A stretch of 64,000 nucleotides of DNA from Mucisphaera sp965279675. Lineage in GTDB: Bacteria > Planctomycetota > Phycisphaerae > Phycisphaerales > Phycisphaeraceae. The position numbers and the translations under genes are program-made. Position 1 is the first letter of the stretch, and the number at the start of each line of letters is the position of its first letter. The notes under the pieces are model-generated. The model searched no databases, was not told the origin of the DNA, and was given only the letters and a program-made list of their open reading frames with translations. The stretch lies in NCBI RefSeq assembly GCF_965279675.1, contig NZ_CBDIIJ010000002.1, positions 248,001 to 312,000 on the forward strand, in the 5' to 3' direction. Of this stretch, positions 50,839-58,702 are shown in pieces.

Positions 50839-51932
50839 GTGAGGCTGCCCTGCGGATCGGTTTCGGCTTCGTCGGTGGTGGCTTCATCGGCGCCTTCGCC
50901 GACGTAGCTTGTGTCGATGGAGTAGGCGTCGAGGCCTTCGACTTCGATGAGGTAGCGTTGGAGGGCTTCGGTTGCGCCGTGGGTGAGGCCGATGCGTTTG
51001 GCGCCGGTTTCCTTAAAGGTCCGGATGAGGGCGGGCCAGTCGGCGTGGTCGGAGAGGACGAAGCCGCGGTCGAGGGCTTCGCGGCGTCGGCGGCCACGGA
51101 CGCGCATCCATCCGGAGGCGGAGGCTGCAGAGACGGGAGCCAGTTGCTTGGGCCAGGGGGTGCCGAGGGCGGAGGGCGGAGCAATGACGAGGGCCTGGCC
51201 TTTGAGCTGTTTGGCGTTGGTGCGGTCGACCTTGACCCATTCGGGGAGGTGGATGCCGGCGTCGCGGTAGACCTGGCAGAGGGGAGCGATGGCGCCGTGG
51301 AGGCCGATGGGGCCGATGGTTGCATCGATCGAGGCGAGGAGGCGTTGGGCTTTGCCGAGGGAGTAGGCGGTGAGGATGGCGGTGCGGTTGTTGGTTTGGC
51401 AGTGCCGCCACCAGTCGTTGATGTCGTTGATGACCTCGGCGGGGTCGGGCCATTGGTAGATGGGGAGGCCGAAGGTGCACTCGGAGATGAGGACGTCGCA
51501 GGGGACGACTTCGAAGGGGTCGCAGGTGGGGTCGGGGGCGCGTTTGTAGTCGCCTGTGACGACCCAGACCTGGCCTTCGTGCTCGACGCGGACCTGTGCG
51601 GAGCCCAGGAGGTGGCCGGCGGGGTGGAGGGAGACCTGCATGCCGTTGAGGGTGAAGGTTTCGCCGTAGGGGACCTCTCGGAGGTTGATGTCTTTGCCGA
51701 GGCGGTGGCGGAGGATGGGTGCGGATTGGGGGGTGGCGATGTAGAGGGAGGAACCGCGTCGGGCGTGGTCGCTGTGGCCGTGGGTGATGACGGCGTTTTT
51801 GACGGGTCGCCAGGGATCGATGTGGAACCCCCCCACCCCTCCTGCCCCCAGCCCTCCCCGCGCCCCCCCTGCCGCACAGGCGAGGCCATTGGCATCGCGT
51901 TGGATCAGGTTCTGGGTGGGGTTGGTGGGCAC
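50835..51932 (-). CDS. Ligase-associated DNA damage response exonuclease (MBL fold)
   Basis: This 365-residue metallo-beta-lactamase/beta-CASP nuclease is the first gene of the cluster. Metal motif HGHSDH (51-56), then GDYKRAPDPTCDPF and SDHADWPALI, which carries later metal ligands. Residues about 22-34 are an extra Gly/Ala stretch inserted in an otherwise conserved N-terminal segment (NGLACAAG, then GFHIDPWRPV), encoded by a C-rich tract on the top strand. Start is GTG at 51932 with TAGCAT exactly six bases upstream. Confidence 0.93.
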   Translation of the reverse strand: MPTNPTQNLIQRDANGLACAAGGARGGLGAGGVGGFHIDPWRPVKNAVITHGHSDHARRGSSLYIATPQSAPILRHRLGKDINLREVPYGETFTLNGMQVSLHPAGHLLGSAQVRVEHEGQVWVVTGDYKRAPDPTCDPFEVVPCDVLISECTFGLPIYQWPDPAEVINDINDWWRHCQTNNRTAILTAYSLGKAQRLLASIDATIGPIGLHGAIAPLCQVYRDAGIHLPEWVKVDRTNAKQLKGQALVIAPPSALGTPWPKQLAPVSAASASGWMRVRGRRRREALDRGFVLSDHADWPALIRTFKETGAKRIGLTHGATEALQRYLIEVEGLDAYSIDTSYVGEGADEATTDEAETDPQGSLT

Positions 51933-51938
51933 AAGGGG

Positions 51939-51944
51939 ATGCTA
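51939..51944 (-). promoter_or_regulatory. -10 element of a leaderless promoter (DNA repair operon)
   Basis: TAGCAT on the minus strand ends six bases before the GTG at 51932. It would drive the exonuclease-ligase-helicase-pdeM operon. Confidence 0.45.
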
Positions 51945-51972
51945 GCGGGGAGACGTTGGCGGGGGTTGTGGT

Positions 51973-51978
51973 TACAAA
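51973..51978 (+). promoter_or_regulatory. -10 element of a leaderless promoter (CorA/ZntB-like gene)
   Basis: TACAAA is followed by six bases and the ATG at 51985. It favours that ATG over the one at 51979. Confidence 0.4.
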
Positions 51979-51984
51979 ATGCGG

Positions 51985-52998
51985 ATGAATCAGACGAGCA
52001 TCAACGGAACTGGGACGGGTTTGCTGCACGCGCGGGCGCTTTCCCGGCTGGCACCTGACAATCTGCTGGATCAGTCGGGGTTGGATGGGTGGTCGTTTTC
52101 GGAGGGGCCGGTGTGGGCGCATTTCGATCGGCGGTCGGATCAGACCCGGCGGTGGCTGGCGGAGAGGAGCGGGCTGGATGCGACGGTGCTTGATGCGATG
52201 CTGGCCGAGGACACGCGGCCTCGGTTGCTGACGCGGGGTGAGGGGGCGGTGGTGATTCTGCGGGGCGTGAATCTGAATCCGGGTGCGGAGCCGGACGACA
52301 TGATTTCGCTTCGGATGTGGGTGGATGGGGATCGGCTGATCAGCATGCGTTTTCCGAAGTTGGCGGCGGTGAACGATGTCAAGAACCAGGTGGATGAGCG
52401 TCGGGTGCCGACGACGCCTGGGCGTTTGCTGGCGGAGCTGGCTTTGGCGTTGGCGGATCGGATGGCGCCGGTGATCGGGAACATCCGGGAGTTGCTGGAT
52501 GATTTTGAAGATCGGGCGCTGGATGGGGATGTGGACTCGGTGCAGTCGGAGCTGGGGCCGATACGGCGGCAGATCATCACGATTCGGCGGTATCTGGCCC
52601 CGCAGCACGAGGTGCTGTATCGGTCGGCGGAGCTGGATGCGCGGTGGCTTGGTGATGAAGCGCGGGTGATGCTGAATGAGGCGGCGGATCGGACGCGTCG
52701 GTTTACGGAGGATCTGGATGCGCTGCGGGATCGGGCGGTGTTTATTCAGGAGGAGCTGATGGCTCGGCAGTCGCAGCAGATGAACAAGACGATGTATCTG
52801 TTGTCGATGGTGGCGACGGTGTTTTTGCCGCTTGGGTTTGTGACGGGTTTGTTGGGCATCAATGTGGCGGGGATGCCCGGGACGGACTGGTCGCTGGCTT
52901 TCTGGGTGGTAGTGGGGTTGCTGGTGGTGCTGACAGGGGTGGAGTTGTGGCTGATTCGGCGGTGGGGGTTGCTGAATTCGGGGCGGGGGTCGTCGTGA
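51985..52998 (+). CDS. CorA/ZntB-family metal transporter
   Basis: This protein (337 residues from 51985) has a large N-terminal cytoplasmic domain, a long helix (about 215-275), and two C-terminal membrane helices. The signature loop between them reads GLLGIN, with Ile as in ZntB zinc transporters in place of the GMN of CorA. It probably moves a divalent metal as a pentamer. It is divergent from the DNA repair operon, with only about 50 bases between the two starts. Confidence 0.88.
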   Translation: MNQTSINGTGTGLLHARALSRLAPDNLLDQSGLDGWSFSEGPVWAHFDRRSDQTRRWLAERSGLDATVLDAMLAEDTRPRLLTRGEGAVVILRGVNLNPGAEPDDMISLRMWVDGDRLISMRFPKLAAVNDVKNQVDERRVPTTPGRLLAELALALADRMAPVIGNIRELLDDFEDRALDGDVDSVQSELGPIRRQIITIRRYLAPQHEVLYRSAELDARWLGDEARVMLNEAADRTRRFTEDLDALRDRAVFIQEELMARQSQQMNKTMYLLSMVATVFLPLGFVTGLLGINVAGMPGTDWSLAFWVVVGLLVVLTGVELWLIRRWGLLNSGRGSS

Positions 52999-52999
52999 G

Positions 53000-53605
53000 T
53001 CAGGTTCTTTTGTTGCGGTGGAGGGTGGGGTCGATGGCGGCGGTCATGGCGGCGGTGTCGAGGGGGTGATCGGGGCGGAGCGGCTGGAGGAAGTCGGCGA
53101 TCTGTCGGGCGGGTGTGTCCGGGTTGGTCAGGAGGTCGGTGTGGTGGACTTCCAGGAGGGACATCTCCGGGCGTGCGGCGATGGCGGCGAGAGTTTTGTC
53201 GAGTTGGGACTGGTAGACGGTTTTGAGGCGGTCGGGTTGGAGGGCGGCGCCGGTCTTGCCGGAGCGTTCGAGCATTTTGGCCTGGGAGGCGAGGACTTCG
53301 TCGAGGTCGCGGTGGATGAAGACGATGCGGTAGTGGTGGTTGGTTGGGAGGGCTTCGAGGAGGAGGTGGATGACCTTGACGACGCGGCCGGGGGCATTGC
53401 TTAGCCAGGTGCGGTCGGCGTTGGGGGAACGGAGGGCCTTGACGGCTTCGAGTTCGTAATAGCCGCGGGGGTTGTCCTCGTCCTGGGTGCGTTGGTTGTC
53501 GGTGAGGGGTGGGATGCCGGCGGCGGCGATCATCTGCATGAGCATGGAGGTGCCGGAGCGGGGGAGGCCGGAGACGATGGCTATGTCGTTGGATAAGTCG
53601 GTCAT
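53000..53605 (-). CDS. Sulfotransferase-family protein
   Basis: This 201-residue protein has the 5'-phosphosulfate-binding loop at the N-terminus (IVSGLPRSGTSMLMQMI) and the 3'-phosphate motif near YRIVFIHRDLDEVLASQ. Both are typical of small planctomycetal and cyanobacterial sulfotransferase-like proteins. The acceptor is unknown. It lies 55 bases after the vWA gene in the same direction and may share its transcript, but a functional link to the GTPase locus is not shown. Confidence 0.85.
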   Translation of the reverse strand: MTDLSNDIAIVSGLPRSGTSMLMQMIAAAGIPPLTDNQRTQDEDNPRGYYELEAVKALRSPNADRTWLSNAPGRVVKVIHLLLEALPTNHHYRIVFIHRDLDEVLASQAKMLERSGKTGAALQPDRLKTVYQSQLDKTLAAIAARPEMSLLEVHHTDLLTNPDTPARQIADFLQPLRPDHPLDTAAMTAAIDPTLHRNKRT

Positions 53606-53659
53606 GTGTGGGTTATCGGCTGAATTGGCGGGTGGGGCGAGATGGGCTGTTGGCTGTTG

Positions 53660-54754
53660 TCAGGGGCCGACGAAGCGGTAATCGCCTTTGTTTTCATCGG
53701 CGATAATTCTGAGGATGGTTTCGCCGGATCGGTTTCGGAAGGCGAGGGTGTTGATGTGGACGCGTCGGTTGGGGTTGAGGCGGGTGATGGTGTCGGTGAC
53801 GGCGACGTTGAAGCTGCCATCGGAGAGGAGCCAGATGGTGTCGGGGCGGAGTTGGGTGAGTGCGAGCCGGAGTGCGTCGGTGGGGTCGGTGCCGCCTCCG
53901 GTGCTGACCTCGCGGATCCAGCGGATGTAGCGCTCGACGTTCTGGGGTGTGGCGCGGACGGGTGCTCTGGCGGGCATGGGTTCGGCGTCGTTGTCGTAGA
54001 AGATGACGTAGAAGGTTTCGTGGGGGCGGAGTGATCGGAGGGTGCGGATGAGTTCGAAGCGGGCGTCTTCGAAGGCTTCGCCGGCCATGCTGCCTGACTT
54101 GTCGATGAGGAAGACGAAGCGCGAGCCGTGGCCGGGCTGGTCGAAGAAGCTGGTGAGGCCGTCGCTTGGTTCTGAGCCGGCTGATGCCTGTCCCTGGGGG
54201 CCCGAAGGTGTCGTTGTTTGGCTTGGGGGGGTGGTTGTCGTGGTGATGGGTGTGGGGTCTGGAAGGACGGCGTTGAGGTCGGTGGCGAAGCCGATCTCCT
54301 GCGAGGCGTTTGCCTGTTGGGCTGGGATGGGTTCGGTTGTGGGCGTGTTGGTGTCGGGGCTGGTTGCAGGGGTTTCCTGATGAAGCGACTGGGTGGCGAC
54401 GTTGGGTGGTTGCGCGTTGGTGTCGTCGCCGGCTGTTTGGTTGGCGGTGGCTTGCGGGCCGTCGCCGGGTTGCTGTGTGGTGGCTGCCTGGTTGCCTGTT
54501 TGTGTGCTGTCGCCCAGGCCTGCGCCGCGGCCGTCCTGGCCGTTGCCGGGTGCGGAGGATGTTTGAAGTGGCAGCCAGAAGAGCAGTGAGGCGCAGGCGA
54601 TCAGGAAGAGGATGAGGGCGAGAGCAGGCGGTTTCCAGTGATCGCTTCGGACGTGTGGACCGGGCCTGCTGGTGGGGTTGTGGGGTGGGTCGGTGTTATC
54701 GGCTTCCGACGAATCGGCGTTCAAATGCTTGACTGAGGCATCTGCTTCCGTCAT
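53660..54754 (-). CDS. Membrane-anchored von Willebrand factor A-domain protein
   Basis: This 364-residue protein has a short cytoplasmic N-terminus, one membrane helix (about 44-64), a long Thr/Gln/Pro/Ala-rich linker (70-200), and a C-terminal vWA domain from about residue 210: FVFLIDKSGSMAGEAF carries the DxSGS metal site, with STGGGTDPTDAL and WLLSDGSF following. The vWA domain is thus outside the cytoplasm, on a flexible stalk. It is divergent from the GTPase gene, 82 bases away, and is likely part of the same system. Confidence 0.85.
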   Translation of the reverse strand: MTEADASVKHLNADSSEADNTDPPHNPTSRPGPHVRSDHWKPPALALILFLIACASLLFWLPLQTSSAPGNGQDGRGAGLGDSTQTGNQAATTQQPGDGPQATANQTAGDDTNAQPPNVATQSLHQETPATSPDTNTPTTEPIPAQQANASQEIGFATDLNAVLPDPTPITTTTTPPSQTTTPSGPQGQASAGSEPSDGLTSFFDQPGHGSRFVFLIDKSGSMAGEAFEDARFELIRTLRSLRPHETFYVIFYDNDAEPMPARAPVRATPQNVERYIRWIREVSTGGGTDPTDALRLALTQLRPDTIWLLSDGSFNVAVTDTITRLNPNRRVHINTLAFRNRSGETILRIIADENKGDYRFVGP

Positions 54755-54766
54755 CTTACCGATAGC

Positions 54767-54779
54767 TTAACGTGGTTAA
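54767..54779. promoter_or_regulatory. Candidate operator between the vWA and GTPase genes
   Basis: A perfect inverted repeat TTAAC-GTG-GTTAA sits in the middle of the 82-base divergent gap, the only AT-rich element there. A dimeric regulator binding here could control both transcription units. Confidence 0.35.
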
Positions 54780-54836
54780 ACAGTCGTGCCACGTTGCCCC
54801 CTCCCATGACGAACGGGCACATGCTCCGGAGCGTCC

Positions 54837-56279
54837 ATGGCGACCGAGCCTCTTCAAGTTGATGTTTCTGGGTCGGGTAACGACAAGACCTGGCAGGATT
54901 TGTCTCCGCCGGAACTGACGCAGACACAGCTGTTTGACTACACGGAACCGCTTCGTCGGGATGAGTTGATCGTGCAGTCGGCCGAGTGGGATGGTCGGAC
55001 GATTCGGCGGACGGTCTGCCCGCACTGCTGGGCGCGGATACATCTGGGTGATCTACTGTGGGTGGCGGCACATCCGAGTCTTCGGGGCGATCCTGTGGCG
55101 GGTGAGGATGTGATGCGTCGTTTTCTGCCGAGCCAGTACGACGTGCATGGCAACGCGATCGATGCGCGTGGTTCGGTGTGTCATGATCTGGCGTGCCCGG
55201 CTTGTCGGCTGCTGATTCCGCGGGCACTCTTACAGTCGCGGCAGTTGTATTTTTCGCTGGTGGGTGTGCCAGCGAGCGGGAAGACGTATCTGACGGCGGC
55301 GATGACCTGGCGTCTGCGTTCGCTGCTGCCGGATCGTTTTGGTTGGGGGTATCAGGATGTGGATCCGGTGGGTAATGCCTCGCTGATCGAGAATGAGCAG
55401 ACGCTGTTTCTGCGATCGCGGCCGGATGACCCGATCAGTCTGGACAAGACCGAGATGCAGGGAGCGCATTACGACTTTGTGCGCTTTGGGCAGCATCAGG
55501 TGAGTCTGGCGCGTCCGTTCCAGTTTCTGCTGACGGCCCCGAAGGGGCATCGGAAGGCTGATGGTTCTTCGTCGGGCGAGAACTATGGCCACGTGCTCAA
55601 TTTCTACGACAACGCGGGCGAGCATTTCATCCCGGGGAACGATACGACGTTGACGCCCGGCACTCAGCACGTGGCGCATGCCAATGTGCTGATGTTTCTC
55701 TTCGATCCGATGCAGGATGCTCGTTGTCGCGCGGTGATGAAGAAGGCGAGTCGCGATCCTCAGTTGGGTGAGGGTTTTGCGCATGAGGTGCGTCAGGACA
55801 CGATTCTCAATGAGATGGCGCGGCGGGTGAGGCGTTACAGCCATCTGAGTGAGTCGCAGCGGCTTGAGCAGCCTTTGATGATTCTGGTGAGCAAGGCGGA
55901 TGCCTGGCGGGAGTTGGCGGGTGTTGCATGGGGTGATGCGGATGAGCCTGTGTTTCGGGAGGGTGACGGCTCGTGGGCGGTCGACACGAGGCTGATCGAT
56001 CGGGCGTCGCAGAAGACCCGTGCGTGGATGAAGTCGGTCGTGCCAGAGTTTGTATCGCTGGCGGAATCGATGCATCGGCATGTGGTTTATGTGCCTGTCT
56101 CGGCACTGGGTGGTCCGCCGGAGTCGGTTGGTCAGGAGGCCCGGCTGATGATTCGTCCGACGCAGATCGCGCCGAAGTGGGTGACGGCGCCGGTGCTGTA
56201 TTCGCTGGCCAAGTGGTCGCGGCAGATGCTTCCCGGGGATCCGGATCAGGCGGCACCGGGTGAGAGAGAGCGTGGCTGA
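54837..56279 (+). CDS. Zinc-ribbon TRAFAC-type GTPase (DO-GTPase2-like)
   Basis: This 480-residue cytoplasmic protein starts with a split zinc ribbon (CPHC at 61-64, and CHDLACPAC at 115-123) and continues into a P-loop domain: Walker A GVPASGKT (143-150), FYDNAGEHF (256-264) as DxxG motif, and LVSKADAW (350-357) as the guanine-specifying element. This combination is that of the large bacterial GTPases grouped in Pfam as DO-GTPase2. CGGAG precedes the ATG by 5 bases. The stop overlaps the next start by one base. It is the likely switch of the locus. Confidence 0.85.
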   Translation: MATEPLQVDVSGSGNDKTWQDLSPPELTQTQLFDYTEPLRRDELIVQSAEWDGRTIRRTVCPHCWARIHLGDLLWVAAHPSLRGDPVAGEDVMRRFLPSQYDVHGNAIDARGSVCHDLACPACRLLIPRALLQSRQLYFSLVGVPASGKTYLTAAMTWRLRSLLPDRFGWGYQDVDPVGNASLIENEQTLFLRSRPDDPISLDKTEMQGAHYDFVRFGQHQVSLARPFQFLLTAPKGHRKADGSSSGENYGHVLNFYDNAGEHFIPGNDTTLTPGTQHVAHANVLMFLFDPMQDARCRAVMKKASRDPQLGEGFAHEVRQDTILNEMARRVRRYSHLSESQRLEQPLMILVSKADAWRELAGVAWGDADEPVFREGDGSWAVDTRLIDRASQKTRAWMKSVVPEFVSLAESMHRHVVYVPVSALGGPPESVGQEARLMIRPTQIAPKWVTAPVLYSLAKWSRQMLPGDPDQAAPGERERG

Positions 56280-58702
56280 TGGCGTGGGAGCTGGTCTATA
56301 CCTCGGCTCCTCGCGGGCTCAGCTCGGGCTCGACCGGGTTCTGCACGGTTGCTCACAGCCAGGGTCTGCCGGTGTCGCTGCAGTCGAGGCTTGAGGCGCT
56401 AAGTGGATATCGGCCGGCCGGCGGGCTGGCGGCGACGGAGGCGGGCTCGCCTGTGCGCTTCAGCCATGTGCTGCTGAATCATGCGGGGCAGACGCTGTCG
56501 GTGCTGTCTCGGGTGGCGTCTTCGGGTGTGGATCACAGTGGGCGCGTGAATAAGCTTGCCGATCATCGGGTGGTGCTGCCGGGCGAGCGTGCGGACGCGG
56601 GGCCGGCGTGGATGGCTGGTCGGTCGGGGTTCTTTCGCGAGGCGTGGACGGGTTCGCCGAGGCTGCTGGAGAAGGAGATCGCGGTTGCTTCGGGAAAGGA
56701 GGAGCCTGGTGTCTGCTCGGCCTGGGCTGAGGCGACGGGGGATGCGGGTTGGGCGGGTTTTCTGGTGGATCGTTTCCTGATCGATCCCGCGCAGGCGATC
56801 TATGTGGTGCATGACCCGGCGAGGCATGACCCGCTGCGGCTGATTCGGGAGGCGATCCGTTTGCTGCCGGCCTCGCGGCGGTGGGACGTGACGTTTTCGA
56901 CGTATCACACGGATCCGCTGGCCGATCATCACGTGGCCTGGCGTTTCGTGGTGGCGGGTACGGCGGCGGCGAAGTCGGCCTTGATGTCGAGAGACTCGGC
57001 GCACTGCCTGGACCTGACGGCGTCGCTGGGTGTACCGGCGGAGAGTGCTTATGTGCTTGCGGCGCAGCGGGGGGAGGCGGTGCGGGTGTCGAGCGTCGAA
57101 GCGGCAACGACGGCGAGAGCTGTTGGTGATGAGGCTGAGGCTACGCCCGTGATTGCTGAGCGGGCTGTGCGTGGGGAGGATCGGTTGGAAGCCCGGGCGG
57201 TGGGTGTGGCGGGTTCGGCTTCGAGGGTTATCGGGGAAGATCTGCGTCCGGCGGAAGCGGGTGTGGATGGGCGTGTGGTGGGTGCCTTTCATCTGGGTGT
57301 GGTGGTGAGTGTGATCGTCCTTGGTGGCTGGCTGCTGATGACTGACCGTGGCGAGCTGGTTGTCGCTGAGGGTGAATCGTCTGCGGATGAGCGATCAGAG
57401 GTTGCGCTGCTTGAGGATCGGCTGGCTGCTTCGCAGACGCGGGTGGTGGAGCTTGAGGCTCGGCTTGCAGAGGTGGAAGAGGCGGCCCGCAGTGGTGAGG
57501 CTGCGCTATCGAGCGGTGCGGCGTCGATGCCCGTCGATCCGGTTACTCGGGTTGAAGCAAGTGTTGAGGGCGAGAGGGATTCGCCAGCGTCGGTAGCTGC
57601 GATGGTGTCCGACGACCTGGTTGCTGCTGAGGCACTCGAGCTGGTGGTTGATCTTCCGGCTGTTGAGACGGTGTCGACGGGTTCGGCTGGTATCGGGACG
57701 GGTTCGCGGGTGTTGGCCCGGTCGGTTTGGCTTTGGCGACCCGGGTCGCTGTTGTCGGATGAGGCGCGGCTGTCCGTGCGAGCGGCGTGGGAGATGTCTG
57801 GGTCTGATCTGTTCTGGCAGGTGGAGGGTCGTCGGGCTGAGCTGGTCTGTCGTTCTCGCGATTCACTCGGTCTGCCGGTCGAGGTGCGTTTGGGTCGGGT
57901 TGATCTCACGGTGGAAGGGGTCATGTGGTCGTGGCTGGATGCGGACTTGCCTGAGGCGTGGGCGCTATCGCAGGACCTGTTGTGGTGGCATGCAGCGGTC
58001 TCGCTTATCGAGGTTGTTGATGACACTCGTGGTCGGATGGCGTCGATGTGTGGGGTTCGTCCGGCTGAGGTCACGGGGCTGATTCATCGAGGTGGCGTGG
58101 GTGTGCCGTGGGGTGGATCGGGGGTGTCTGCCTCGTTGCGGACGGTGTGGCTGCCGGCTTCCTGGCGGGAAGCGTTGGCGGATGGGGATCGAGCCCTGGT
58201 GTATCAGGGACCGGAGGGTTCGCGGCTGCGGCTTGGGGTTTCGATGAGCGCTTCGTTGGTGGATGTCCAGGCGCGTTGGGAGGTGCAGGCTCTTGAGCTT
58301 GAGCGCGAGCGTGCGGAGGCGCGGAGACGGGCGGATGGCCTTGCCGAATGGCTGAAGGCGAGGAGGGGTTTGGAGGCGAAGTTGGATCGGGTGGTTGCGG
58401 TGCTTCCGAAGCGGGAGGATGGTTCGATTGATGAGGGTAAGCGTCAAGCCTTCGCGCATCTTCAAGACTTCGCGGCGTTTGATCGGGTGGTGGACGAGAT
58501 GGCGGTCCACGAGGAGCAGCTGATTGGCGTAGCGGTGGATGAGGTGGGGTTGACGGTGACAGATCTTGAGATGCGTGTGGCTGCGATCGATCGTCAACTG
58601 GAGGAGATGCGGGTGTTTCCGGGCGTGCGTGTGGCGGTGGTTGCGGCGAGAAGTGGTGTGGCCGTGCAAGAGATACGGTGGGTTGTTGAGGAGACCCCGT
58701 GA
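56279..58702 (+). CDS. GAP1-like GTPase-associated membrane protein
   Basis: This 807-residue protein begins with a domain like the GAP1 N-terminal domain known next to DO-GTPases (ELVYTSAPRGLSSGSTGFCTVA, then LEALSGYRPAGG and FSHVLLN). It covers about 240 residues. A membrane helix follows at 338-354 and a coiled coil at 371-409. The outer part holds a domain with VEGVMWSWLDADLPEAW (about 545) and a second coiled coil near 665-710. The GAP1-like domain would be cytoplasmic and meet the GTPase, the rest extracytoplasmic. Function is inferred only from the neighbourhood. Confidence 0.75.
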   Translation: MAWELVYTSAPRGLSSGSTGFCTVAHSQGLPVSLQSRLEALSGYRPAGGLAATEAGSPVRFSHVLLNHAGQTLSVLSRVASSGVDHSGRVNKLADHRVVLPGERADAGPAWMAGRSGFFREAWTGSPRLLEKEIAVASGKEEPGVCSAWAEATGDAGWAGFLVDRFLIDPAQAIYVVHDPARHDPLRLIREAIRLLPASRRWDVTFSTYHTDPLADHHVAWRFVVAGTAAAKSALMSRDSAHCLDLTASLGVPAESAYVLAAQRGEAVRVSSVEAATTARAVGDEAEATPVIAERAVRGEDRLEARAVGVAGSASRVIGEDLRPAEAGVDGRVVGAFHLGVVVSVIVLGGWLLMTDRGELVVAEGESSADERSEVALLEDRLAASQTRVVELEARLAEVEEAARSGEAALSSGAASMPVDPVTRVEASVEGERDSPASVAAMVSDDLVAAEALELVVDLPAVETVSTGSAGIGTGSRVLARSVWLWRPGSLLSDEARLSVRAAWEMSGSDLFWQVEGRRAELVCRSRDSLGLPVEVRLGRVDLTVEGVMWSWLDADLPEAWALSQDLLWWHAAVSLIEVVDDTRGRMASMCGVRPAEVTGLIHRGGVGVPWGGSGVSASLRTVWLPASWREALADGDRALVYQGPEGSRLRLGVSMSASLVDVQARWEVQALELERERAEARRRADGLAEWLKARRGLEAKLDRVVAVLPKREDGSIDEGKRQAFAHLQDFAAFDRVVDEMAVHEEQLIGVAVDEVGLTVTDLEMRVAAIDRQLEEMRVFPGVRVAVVAARSGVAVQEIRWVVEETP

